Assembly (NCBI RefSeq): GCF_037975245.1
Contig: NC_092577.1
Span: 2,503,501 to 2,567,500 of the forward strand
Source: Apostichopus japonicus
Lineage: Eukaryota > Echinodermata > Holothuroidea > Aspidochirotida > Stichopodidae
Direction of reading: 5' to 3'
DNA length: 64,000 nucleotides
Shown: positions 1 through 10,800 of the stretch, one piece after another
Position numbering within the stretch: the stretch's first letter is position 1
Layout: each line of letters opens with the position of its first letter
Made by a program: the position numbers and the translations under genes
Notes under the pieces: model-generated
The model's database searches: none
Told to the model about the DNA's origin: nothing
Seen by the model: only the letters and a program-made list of their open reading frames with translations

Positions 1-193
1 CTACCTAAGCATAGTACTAGTTTTGCGAAACTATGTTCTGACTCATGGTACTTGTCTCACCCACCACCCAGAGTATACCCATTTATCAAGGATCGTAATA
101 GAACGATCAAATTTACCTGAGCAATAACAGCTCCAGTCGGCCATTTCAGAGAATGTAACAGATCACCTCGAACTACAACATACTGTACCATGG

Positions 194-227
194 ATGCGGC
201 CATTGCATCTGATCTTGTTTACAATCG
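194..227 (+). CDS. CENPO: Candidate first coding exon of the CENP-O gene
   Basis: A strong donor follows position 227 (CG then GTGAGT). An ATG at 194 gives 11 codons plus one base, which is exactly the phase exon 2 needs. A second ATG at 190 has a better start context but reads out of phase with exon 2. The competing candidate is the ATG at 1350. Confidence 0.4.
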
Positions 228-3200
228 GTGAGTCGTGTTTACGTGGTACGGTAATTTGGCAAACGTAATCTGAAAGGGCGCCATGCCTTTTACCTTTTCC
301 TACTAGCGCGCTTATTTGTTTTTGTAACAGCTTTTACACTGAGGCCTTGTAGTACTGTCGATAGTTGAAGGCTAGGCCTACATCGTACATAAAATTTTGT
401 AGCAACGTTCATGACTTTACAGGGTTCTACAGAGTTGCCTTGGAAGTTGAGGTCGACTCTACATCTAGTAGATTGACTATTACAGAAGTGTGCAATATGG
501 CATCCGAATCTGAACATCGATGTTCGATAAGTAAGTGACATCACTCAGGGCTAGGCCTAGGCTAACTTCCGTTAAAACTAAAAGGCTTGTTATTTGAACA
601 ACTTATGCCGATCCAAATATGTACTGTCAATCCCAAACGTCCGGTGTCATTAATTATAATGCAAGGTTACACTACAGTTAGTCACAAGTTTGGTTTATTG
701 CTAATATCAAGATGGAAAATTTATGCAAGATAAAACTCAGAAATATGTCAAATTGCCCAAACTGATGAAAGATGAAAAATGTAATTTTGCCAAGTGTAAA
801 TGTAAGTCCTTAGGCCTACTTGTGTACATGTAAGTTGTGGTGTGAAGGCAACTATCTTGCCTAGGGCTAGCACTGCAGTTTACAAAGTAGCCTATCCACA
901 ATTTAGGCAAAATATATTAAACTGGCGCAGTTGCCACAATCAGGCGAGCTTTAAATATATAATCAGCTAATATTCAGCCTTAGTAGTCAATGTTAGCCTG
1001 ACTTATCATATATTGAACATTTGTGCTCCATTGCCCTTGTTTTTATTCTTGACTAGTCAATGAATTTGCAAAAAAATTGCATCCTTTTACTAGCTCTGTT
1101 TCATGACATACGTTAACCGGCTATCGTTTGATCAAACACTTAAAGGGTTTGAAGACTCGCGCAAAAAGAAATGTCTAAGGCCGGTTTCTGACAAAGTTTT
1201 GAATGAGGTGTAACAGAAGTGTTAGACACCAACATCGATCCCAGAAAATACACACTCAGCTTGCTACTGTCGGTAATTAGACACTAGTGTACAGTCAGTA
1301 CATACAGCTGCGGTCAATACCCACAGCACAGTGTACAAACCATACAGCGATGGACATTTCAGGTCCAGCTAAAGATAACAAGGTATCACGTTTCATTACT
1401 GTCTGCATTTTGTTGCGACATGAACAAAACATCTCTTGCAAGCAACGGAAAGTTAACTTTTCAGATGGCCGCACACGGTTTGGGGCGAGTCTTCAATGCC
1501 TTTAATACATTTAAAATGAGGTAGATCCAGTACTTAGGAGCAGTTTGCCTGCAAAGATCCTGCTTACCAGATCTAGAGGTTAATGAAAATAATTCTCTAT
1601 ATTTTGACAGACTCTCTCGAACATTTGCAAAAACTGGAAGAGAATGCCTTAATAGTGTCCGAATTGGAAGAGACTAGTCATAGAAAGAAGAAGGAACTAG
1701 AGGCTTTAAAGCAACAAATCATAAAGAAGAGGAATGAAAAAGAAGAGGTGGCTGCAAAACTTGAAATCAATGCACATAGGGTATGTTTGTCATTTCAATT
1801 TATACTGTAGTTGTTGTTTAAATGTTGACTTAAGTCTACAGGCAGAATTTATATACCATTATCATGGGGCTCTTTCAGTACATACAGTACAAATATTGTA
1901 ATATGACAAGTTATAATTAAAGAGCGCCATCTATAGAGTTGAAAATGGTGGCACTGAATACGCAACTCTCCTTTGTACTCTCCAGCTCTTGGTGAACAAA
2001 TCACCACGAAACACTTATCACAAGAAAAAGAAAAGGAAAGCAATTCTGCGTCACTGCTAAATTGATGATGAAGCAGCTCCCCTGTGCAGGCCTTAATGTT
2101 AATGTCACACCAATGTGTTATAAATTCCATAAAATCAACTGAAACATGTTATTTTTAACTTCATGACAAGCCTCAAAACACCCTTGGAGGTCATTTCTCT
2201 CCACTTGTCCTTGAAAAATTTGTAACGCATTGTGAAAATTTATTTGGGGTCAACAAACCGTTTTACTGTTGATCTTTGTGCGAACGAAGAATTTTCAATA
2301 TTCATTATTATAACATGATGTCATTAGTAGAACAAGTTGCAAAACTATTTCCATTGGACCAAAAGTTTTACATGCTTTACAATATTAGGTACCATACTGT
2401 ACCTGTAATGCTTTGGATTGTTGGTATCTGGTTTGCATAATATATACTTTTGTGAGCATCCATATCCCATTTGAGTTGATAGTTTTACATGATGATGTAT
2501 GATTGTATTGAACATTACCAATGTCCACCTCTACCACATGCAGATACTGAAGCAGTTTATCCAGGATGAGCCGAATGGTCGCAAAAGCCTGAGGAGGAAA
2601 AAGATTAATGATGAGGAGTTGGAACTCCTGAGGGGGGCCTTGAAAAAGGCTAGACAGATGAAGGCAGAAGAGATGAAAGCTTCCTATCGGTTGACAGGTA
2701 CGGTACAAAAGCACATCGTAGCTTCCTATTGGTTGACAGGTACAGTACAAAAGCACATCATAGCTTCCTATTGGTTGACAGGTACAGTAAAATAGCACAT
2801 CGTAGCTTCCTATTGGTTGACAGGTACAGTACAAAAGCACATCGTAGCTTCCTATTGGTTGACAGGTACAGTACAAAAGCACATCCTAGCTCCCTATCGG
2901 TTGACAGGTACAGTACGGAAGTACATCGTAGCTTCCTATTGGTTGACAGGTACAGTACAAAAGCACATCGTAGCTTCCTATTGGTTGACAGGTACAGTAA
3001 AAAAGCACATCGTAGCTTCCTATTGGTTGACAGGTACAGTAAAAAAGCACATCGTAGGTTCCTAGTGGTTGACAGGTACAGTACAAAGGCACATCGTAGC
3101 TTCCTAGTGGTTGACAGGTACAGTACAAAAGCACATCGTAGCTTCCTACAAGTTTTTTTGACGTGATCATTTTCAGTTAGGCTCTCTAAAGAAGATCCTG

Positions 3201-5020
3201 CTAGTATCGAAATGTCAGACTCTCTAACTTCCATTTTTCGACTTTGACAGGAGCCACCGTGGAGCCGATCACCAACAAGAAGCTGAGGATATGCTGGGAT
3301 ACGTTCCACCAGGGAGAGTTCTTTGAATCATTCTACGCCCAAGTTGAAATCAACGAGGAGAGCAAAATAGAGAAGCATTCCATCCCGTTCTTTATTCCCA
3401 TCCAGTCGTTGGTGGACCGGTATCTTTCGGATAGCATGGAATGCTTCGTCCAGATGGTCGGCAACTACTTGAATGCTTACGTATCTCGACGCCAGGAAGC
3501 TGTAGAACTGGAGGTATTTCAGTCCAGCCAGAATTGACTATTTAAAGTGTTTATGTTCAGTATATGGTTTCTACGACGACATCTGAACGTTTGAGCCCCA
3601 CTAGTAGACACTAGGTGATTTAAGAGGGAACTCATACTTCAATTGCCAAAGGTTTCAAAGTACAACATCCTGTCAGGGCAACCAGAGAAATATCTCCTTA
3701 GGGCAGGGGTTCCCTAACTGGGGTGCATGAACCCCCAGTGGGTGCATGAGTCCATCCCAGGGGGTTTGTTGAGATGTTTCTGAAACTCAAAACTAGAGTA
3801 CTTTTTTTTTAACTAAAATCTGATATATCATAATTTAGTAATGTACAAAAGTCGTAACCATCGACAAACTCTTTTCGCGTTCCATACGCATATGGTTCCA
3901 TAGTAGTACAGTACCATGCATGTGATAAATAACTGAATTATAAAACAGAAGTTTTTTTTTCATTACACTATGAACTTGATCTTTTACGACTTCAGCACTG
4001 TTATGCGTTTATAGTATAGTAATGACTCAGATCGGGTCTCAAAATGTTGGGGGTTTGTGGACAGCTCTGACATCCACAGGGGGTTCGTGGGGGGATAAAG
4101 TCAGGGAAACCCTGCCTTAGTGTATCCAAAAGGCAATTAGTAGTTGGTGCATATGTGCAATAATGATACTACAGTTCATGGTCATCCCTTCCATTGTAAA
4201 TTACACAATCTTGCTTCATTTTCTCTTTTACCTGGTTATTACAGACTGTACACAAGGAGATGATGGTAGGAGAGGTACACACTGCCAGTGCGTTTGACTT
4301 TCTGCAGTTCTACATCCAAGTTACAGAGGATAATATATTGGAAGTCTGCGTCACATATACAGACCTGCAGGACAGGAGACCATCCAAGGTGGTCCTCAGG
4401 GTGTCAGGTGGGTGCCTTAGACCTATTTCAATACCTCTCCATGCCCATGGGGGCAGCAGGAGGGGCAGACTTGTATATTTGTCTAGATCCACTGTCATTC
4501 CCTGTTCCAAAATCTTGGTATTTGAATGCTTTTGCAACAAGGGAACGTTTTAAACAGATTTTGCAAAGTTACTAATAAAAGGGCACATTTTAGATATTTT
4601 TTTTTTTAGATTTTTAATTACAAATATGGAAATTACAAAAAAGGAGCACTTCTGATATGTATACCAGAAGTTTATAATCAAAACAAGGGGTATTATGCCC
4701 CTCTGGCTTTGTCTCTGCTGCCCCTGTAAAAATGGCAGAGGTGCCTTGTTAGTAACTCTTACATGACCATGTGTACAATTCACACCTATATGACTCCATT
4801 TTCCAGTGCAATACTGTGTATTAATTAATATAAGAGTGCATCTTGATTTTGTAATAGAATTTTCATTTTTCTTGACTTTAGTTTATTTGTTTATTTTTGT
4901 TTCACAGGTGTGGTAGATGACTCTGAGGATCTTCACAGCGAGCTTGTGGAACTGAAAAATCAATTAAAAACCCTCTCGCTTGCTGAAGCCATCAGCGAAT
5001 TTTTTGCAAAGAACAGTTAA
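194..5020 (+). CDS. CENPO: CENP-O-like kinetochore protein (six exons, predicted)
   Basis: This is a spliced gene for a homologue of centromere protein O, a subunit of the CENP-O/P/Q/U/R group of the constitutive inner kinetochore. Exons 2-6 (1611-1780, 2544-2697, 3251-3513, 4245-4407, 4908-5020) join in phase without stops. An N-terminal coiled coil (KKKELEALKQQ) is followed by the conserved RWD-like region. Its block HSIPFFIPIQSLVDRYL aligns with the human HHSVPVFIPLEEIAAKYL-type block, and YLNAYVSRR aligns with YLNAYSGRK. The product is about 298 residues if translation starts at 194, or 291 if it starts at 1350; human CENP-O is about 300. The family assignment rests on remembered conserved motifs, not a database search. 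Exon 1 is the uncertain part. Confidence 0.85.
1140..1505 (+). mobile_element. TTAA-flanked MITE (copy 1)
   Basis: TTAA occurs at both ends (1140-1143 and 1502-1505). Inside are imperfect inverted termini, AGGGTTTGAAGACTCGCGC on the left and the complement of AGGCATTGAAGACTCGCC on the right. A homologous copy of the same length lies inverted at 59425-59794. TTAA target preference suggests a piggyBac- or Kolobok-type parent (inference). Confidence 0.8.
1350..1362 (+). CDS. CENPO: Alternative first coding exon of the CENP-O gene, inside a MITE
   Basis: ATG at 1350 reads MDIS plus one base to a weak donor (TTTCAG then GTCCAG). This also joins exon 2 in phase and would start the protein MDISDSLEHLQ. 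The whole stretch lies within the TTAA-flanked repeat at 1140-1505, so it could be a transposon-supplied alternative start or a coincidence. Confidence 0.3.
1611..1780 (+). CDS. CENPO: CENP-O-like exon 2 (coiled coil)
   Basis: The exon lies between acceptor TTTTGACAG and donor AGG/GTATGT. It needs one incoming base and ends in phase 0. It encodes a charged heptad-rich helix beginning SLEHLQKLEENAL, as expected at the N-terminus of CENP-O. Confidence 0.8.
2544..2697 (+). CDS. CENPO: CENP-O-like exon 3, whose 3' end lies in a minisatellite
   Basis: Acceptor CCACATGCAG, phase 0 in, phase 1 out. It encodes ILKQFIQDEPNGRKSL and a basic helix, ending ASYRLT. The last ~20 coding bases and the donor (ACAG/GTACGG) form the first unit of the 42-bp repeat that fills the start of the next intron. 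Confidence 0.8.
2676..3150 (+). repeat. 42-bp minisatellite spanning the CENP-O exon 3 donor
   Basis: About 11 tandem units of consensus GCTTCCTATTGGTTGACAGG followed by TACAGTACAAAAGCACATCGTA. The first unit overlaps exon 3. Each unit retains GACAG/GTAC, the same context as the functional donor. Because 42 is divisible by three, the array reads open in several frames, producing spurious ORFs. Confidence 0.95.
3175..3235 (+). repeat. Fragment of a dispersed repeat with a GATCCTGCTAG hairpin motif
   Basis: AAGAAGATCCTGCTAGTATCGAAATGTCAG closely matches segments near 29390 and 53520. It lies just 5' of CENP-O exon 4, in the intron. Confidence 0.6.
3251..3513 (+). CDS. CENPO: CENP-O-like exon 4 (core RWD-like region)
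   Basis: The exon lies between acceptor TTTGACAG and donor GAG/GTATTT, phase 1 in, phase 0 out. It carries the most diagnostic residues: RICWDTFHQGEFFESFY, then HSIPFFIPIQSLVDRYL, then YLNAYVSRRQ. This is the best evidence for the family call. Confidence 0.88.
3704..4114. mobile_element. hAT-type MITE in CENP-O intron 4
   Basis: Termini are CAGGGGTTCCC and GGGAAACCCTG, flanked by near-identical 8-bp duplications CCTTAGGG and CCTTAGTG. Eight-bp duplications and CAG ends are the hAT hallmark. The element is 411 bp and I see no coding region. Confidence 0.8.
4245..4407 (+). CDS. CENPO: CENP-O-like exon 5
   Basis: Acceptor TTATTACAG and donor TCAG/GTGGGT, phase 0 in, phase 1 out. It encodes TVHKEMMVGEVHTASAFDF and EVCVTYTDLQDRRPSKVV. 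The latter matches the position of the RLLYKDLTATLPTDVTV block of human CENP-O. Confidence 0.82.
4908..5020 (+). CDS. CENPO: CENP-O-like exon 6 (terminal)
   Basis: Acceptor TTGTTTCACAG, phase 1 in, stop TAA at 5018-5020. It encodes GVVDDSEDLHSELVELKNQ and ends AISEFFAKNS. The C-terminal helix corresponds to the end of the vertebrate protein. Confidence 0.8.
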
Positions 5021-7654
5021 AAGTGGGGTTGCACAGGTGTAAAGGACAATGATTCTAATTGTAGTCAAGAGAGGCTGTTTATTGTGTACTAGTGCCGAGG
5101 TACGGACAAAGTACTGGAGCTTGGTGAAGTTACTCATCAAGGTTTGATATACTAGAGTAACTAGACCTGGGTAGGCTGGGTTACATGCCAGTAAGGTCAC
5201 CCATAGAAGCTAAACTTCTACAGCTGATGTTTACTTACAAATACTAAAACTGTGTTACTTGCCAAATCTGTGGCTGGATTACTTGTCAAATTTCAAATAC
5301 TGGAGCTGGGTTACTCACGAAACACACAATCTGGGTTTACACTCACCAAAGGCTGGAGCTGGGTTACCTGTCAAGTTCTCCCATATTGATGCTGGGTTAC
5401 TCACCAAATACTGGAGCTGGGTTACTCACTACAGTGTGGTACTGGGACTTGCTTGGCCATGAAGTCCATAATACTGGAACTGGGTCTATATTCAATGTCT
5501 ATCATGTCACTGGATTGAAATACTGGTAATTAACATGTTACTACTATTGATACTCTTTGTTTGCAAGATAGCTTTTCTCTCCAGTCCATGTAAGAAATCT
5601 CACACACAGGTAGTTTGGGAGTGGCTGGTGGGGATAAGCTAAATTTAGGTCAGTGTTTTAGTCAAAATGATACACTAACATCCCCCCCTGCCAAGTGAAC
5701 ACTTTAAAAAGGAGAAATTGTTTCAATGGCTGCTGTCTTGATTGATATAAGCTGATTGCAGGTGGAAGGAACTGGCTGGTAGGCATTCCTCAGAGACACT
5801 AACTCTCCAGTTTCTCCCAATTCATAACAAAGAATAAGTCAAAAAATTGATAGTAACATGGTCCAAATACATCTCAAGAAGCCAGGAGTTGAATCTGGAT
5901 GGGCTTGCATGTTGAGGCAGTGCCTACTTCTAACTTTCTCATCTTTAATTGTGATTAATTCATATTTTAGCCCATTACCACCAATTTGGTAAACCATATC
6001 TCAGAATTACTAGTCTTCCTCAAGCTTTATCAATTCGTTTAGCTATATCCCATAGTAGTCTTTATGTACTCAAATCGGATCCCACCATCTCTTGGTTGAA
6101 CATTCCAGCTGTATAACTTATCATATAATTTGAACTTTTCTAGAACATTAATATGAAAGAAAGAGAGAATAAATCAAAGCAGAATCAACTTGAACTTTTA
6201 ATCGTTTATTTTCGGAGTCATGATTTTGTCCTTTCTAAGCTTCCAAGTCTTGAACAATTCAATCAACCCTTGGGACAAATTTTGTAGTCCATACCCTTTA
6301 CCCAACGCTACTGGGCGCCCCATCCAGTAACGTTACCGTACATACATTGCTAGGAAAGTGCTAGATATGGTATCTATCTAGTATATATGTTTTACTTATG
6401 TAAAGTACTCATACAAAATTGATGTTAAAGAAATCATCAAGTTTTGGGAATACAACTACCCCTCGCCCACCCCTTACCCCTCCTGCACCATCTTACCATT
6501 GTGGGCCAACAGGTTGAAGAATCAGTCAAAAGAAGATGCAAGGACACTTAAGATTAAAATCGTACGGAAACGTTGCCAACCATTGATTCACCAGAGACAG
6601 GTTGCAAGGTCGTTGATATAGCCTCCTTATATGCTAGAAATTCAGATAATGGTCATGATTGATCAAATTTTCAACAAGCATCTTCCTGCCAATAGTAACA
6701 CAGTTTAACACATTGGACTATTAAGTTGTCTATTTTAATACTCCTGAATGTCTGTGCAAATAGTTTAAGAATCAGGACCTCCTTATGGAAATACTTTTGA
6801 AAATTACTAGCATTTATTAGCTTGCTAAAGTTTGGGATAAATACTGATGAACCCTTCCAAATCAAATGTTTACTTGTATATAAATGAAATAATTGAAATT
6901 TCACCGTTCTTGAAAAAGAAATGTAATTCAGACACAGCCAACCATACTCTAAGCCTAACCAAACATTCCACAAACTTTGAGAGCTATGACTCAGACACTT
7001 TCAGGGGGACTGAGCAATAGTCTGCCAGACGCCCCCACCCCGACGCCCCCACCCCTCAGAACTGATGCCCGGAACACGTGCAAGGTAGCTTGGAATATGG
7101 ATATTGGCAAGCTCCAAATATGTCATCTGGCGAAGTCTCGCAGCACCAACAGAAAAATTGTTGAAAATCAAAATCTTGGTTCTTTTACACAAAACCATTA
7201 CAGAAAACTTATAAATGACTGCAAACACAGTCACATCCTATGCCTGGTCTACAAAAATCCCAAATGTTGAATTTCGACCCACAATTAATTGGTTATTTTT
7301 ATAACATTGCTGGATGGCTGTCAGCTAGCCTCTCTCAACGCTTTTCAACTGGGCTTTGAGTTTTGTACTCCTCTCACCTGATTTCTATGTAACTGTATAC
7401 ATACCAGTACTTGGACCAGCGTGTTCTGAGGGAGTAAAACAACTAAACAAAACAGCAGTTGCTATTTTAAGGAGGTAGGTCATGGAAACGATCGTAGAAC
7501 AGCTTCTAACTTCCTACTGGAGGAGATGACATACACAGGCTGACAATATGAGTGTAGGTTGCAATTCCAATTTGCTTTTGGGACTCTACCGGCCGATAAG
7601 AGCGTCGATAAATAAGGGAGTAAGTATTCTGATCGTCTAGACTCCCAGCTGTCG
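5021..7654. other. CENP-O to CCDC43 intergenic/3' region
   Basis: There is no convincing coding sequence here. The stretch 5080-5480 holds a degenerate repeat built on ACTGGAGCTGGGTTACTCAC. The rest is AT-rich, with no structured element that I can identify. CENP-O and CCDC43 converge on this interval, so their 3' UTRs must lie here. Confidence 0.6.
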
Positions 7655-7848
7655 TTACCTTCTTCTTTCCTGCTTTTGTGTTCTTTTCTTCTCTTTTTCT
7701 TTTCTATCCTGGGCCTTCTGTTTGTCCTTGGCTCTTTGGTCCTTGTCTGATTCTTTCTTCTTTTCGTGATCTTGTCTCGCTTTGTCTCTCTGCTCCTTCT
7801 GAAGTTTCAGGACGTAGTCTACGTTGGTGTTCTTCTCAAGATCATGAC
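7655..7848 (-). CDS. CCDC43: CCDC43-like exon 4 (terminal)
   Basis: Acceptor CATCTGAAG, phase 1 in; the TAA stop is at 7655-7657. It encodes HDLEKNTNVDYVLKLQ and an Arg/Lys/Glu-rich helix ending QKQERRR. This matches the human NTNVEDVL...KEKEKKRTQRGERKR tail. Confidence 0.88.
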
Positions 7849-10800
7849 CTTCAGATGTAAGAAATACCAGACAGGAAGTTGAAGGAAGATGTAATAAATA
7901 CCAGACAGTGAAATGGCAAGCGGTCTGAATCGTATATTATAAATAAAGAGGTGAGAAAGTATCGACTGTAAGCTGGGTTGTTTATTGTAAGTGACTATCT
8001 TGCTTGGTCATACTAATAAAACTTAGCATCTGCTATAGTATGTTACAGACAGGACGTTGAAGGACGAATCAGTGGCGTAGGAAGGTAATTTTGAGTGGGG
8101 GGGCTGAAGACTGATGGCCGGCCTGGGGGAGGGGTCTAAGGGGAGGGGATGTTCCCCTCCCCTTTGGAATTTTTTTGCATTTCCAGGTGGCCTCAGATGC
8201 AATTGGGTGCAATATAGCACACTTCAACACCCACTCCATTTTGTAAATAATTTTGCATTTTCACCTGGCCTTAGATGCAATTTGGTGCTCCAAATGAGAT
8301 TTTTTTCTCATTTGAAAATGAAAAAGGGGTTTTCTGACTAGCGAAGCGGGGGGGGGGCGGAATGATACTTCCGCCTCACTGGGGGGGCTGGCGGCCCCCC
8401 AGCCCCCCCGGTTCCTACGCTCTTGGGACGAATCATATTGTCTTCTCTTTACTAGAACATAAGCCTGTAAGATATGTACTGGCAGAAAAATGCAAGTGCC
8501 TTTTGCTTTCTACTGGCAATCCATGAGATCTACTTTCATTTTTGTCAATAAATAACCAGAAAATTTCCAGCCCTGCCTTAGAGTTGTCCGATTAACTAGA
8601 GTGAATTTTAGTAAAGAGTTGTACGAGAGCTTTATTCTTGATCTGCACATATTAATGCGATATTTTGACACAAGAAGTCAACCAAACCAATACACATTTT
8701 GGACCCATCCTGATACAGTTGGGATGACAAGTATTGTAGCTTTTTAGTGTCTTTCGAAATCTTCTTTCAATACCCTACATATCTAGCACTTGGTCATGTC
8801 CAGTGTTGGAGTGGGTATGTGTGGTTGACATTTATGGTGTGGCCATTTTGTAGTTGACCGGACAGGGCGAGCTACATAAAAGCTACTTTATACTATACCT
8901 GAACTTGTACTGGTGGCGGATTCCTCACACGTTTCCTCCTCGCTGATGTCAGAATTAAGGGATCAAGAATCAATCTTCAAGAATCAATTTTCAATGTCTT
9001 TCGGGAAATAAGATGAAACAACTCAACGGTATTCCATTATTTGTACAAAACTCACACACCCCCTAAAAAACCCCAAACCAACTACATAACATTCTCCTTT
9101 CTCAAAATAACTTTTATGGTGTGGCCATTTTGTAGTTCCCCTTGCGTCTGCCACCACAATGCACAATGTTGCAAAATACACGAATTGAATGGTCTACAGA
9201 TTATCACATCTCTCGAGTTATGATGGCCATGAAAATTAATCACTGGATTTAATGAACTTAACAATTGCTGTTACATGTTAACTGTTAGTCATGGGCACCA
9301 AAGAGAAGGACCACATATTAACATTTATCCTTAAGAAAACTCCACTGATTACCGATCGATAAGATACTGTGTATAATCGGAGATCCTAATTCTGACTTGC
9401 TGCTGTTTGCAGGCTTAGGGCGATTACATCTGAATGTAATCGATTACGATTGCGATTACTTGAGAATGTATGATTACGATTATGATTACGATTACAGCCT
9501 AAAGTTGAAGTAATCGATTACGATTACATTGTAATGTAATCGTGATTACAATCATGATTACATTGTGGTTACTTGCACAATCCTCTGCATATCTGTTTAA
9601 TATAACTCTCTGCCGGGAAAAAGGAAAGGCATTTACAGTACGGTATATTGAATATGTACTTCCCAGTACTTCTTAGTATAAGTTTATTGTGCTAGAGAAT
9701 TCTAGAAGCAGGAACACTTCTTTGGTCACACTAAAAGCCAATTTAGTAAGAATTAGTTTTAATCATTTCTACTAATTTTGCCCTTCTCATTCAAATTTCA
9801 CTGTAATCATAAGTGTAATACGATTACGATTACTTTGCCCTTGTAATCGATTACGATTACGATTACTTTGTAATTTTCACAAAAGTAATCGATTACGATT
9901 ACTTCAAAAAATGTAATCGATTGTAATCGATTACGATTACTGATTACGATTACCCCAAGCCTGGCTGTTTGCATGGTCTGAAATATATCTTGGAAGCCTT
10001 ACATCTGTCTACTCACCTGGGTCACAGTCTACACTCCTCGCAATCTCTCAAATCTTGTTCAACCTGCGACCAAGTCTCACTATGGTGGAACTCTTTGCAT
10101 CGGCATATTACAACTACAACCTTGGTAGACTCTTTTAGATGAAGACTACAGAAGAATCTTTTCAAACTTTGCTTTGCCCAGTAGGTCCATTTTGTTTGTA
10201 TTTGCTTATGTTTTACTTTGCACAGCCCCTTGAGCAGATTACTTTTCTGGATGATGACGCATTATTAATTTTTATATTATTATTATTATCATTATTAATA
10301 ACAAGTACATCATAACAGTATATATTGTCACAAGGATACTCATCGTCTTCCGAGACCTGAGCATACATTGCTAGTACTGCGGCTTTATCCGCTCTCTGCT
10401 CCTTAGTTAACTGTTTCTTGACCAAGGTTGTTGCGTGTTTTATTTTCTACAGCACCTTGAGCAGATAACTTTTCTGGATACTGGCGCATTATAAATTTTA
10501 ATATTATTATGATTATTATTATTATTAATAACAAGTACATCATAACGTTACATATTGTCACAAGGATACTCGTCTTCCGAGACCTGTGCATACATGGCTA
10601 GTACTGCGGCTTTATCCGCTCTCTGCTCCTTGGTGAACTGTTTCTTGACCAAGGTCGTTGCATGTTTCTCCATGATGGACGACATTGTTAACTCCGACTT
10701 TGAAGATGTATCCGCTGGCACAGGAAAGGAAGGAGATGGAAAAAAAAAATCAGATTTATCATACAGAGTGAAAATACAAACATTAGTTCATGGGGAACTT

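Noticed and set aside
2385-3309. Long ORFs with repeated STKAHRSFLLVDRY-type and CTCQPIGSYD-type motifs
   Set aside because: They are translations of the 42-bp minisatellite, whose period is a multiple of three.
10332-10446. Mutually exclusive alternative exon 3 of CCDC43
   Set aside because: Joining it to exon 2 or exon 3 in their phase leads to an early stop, so it is listed as a non-functional copy.
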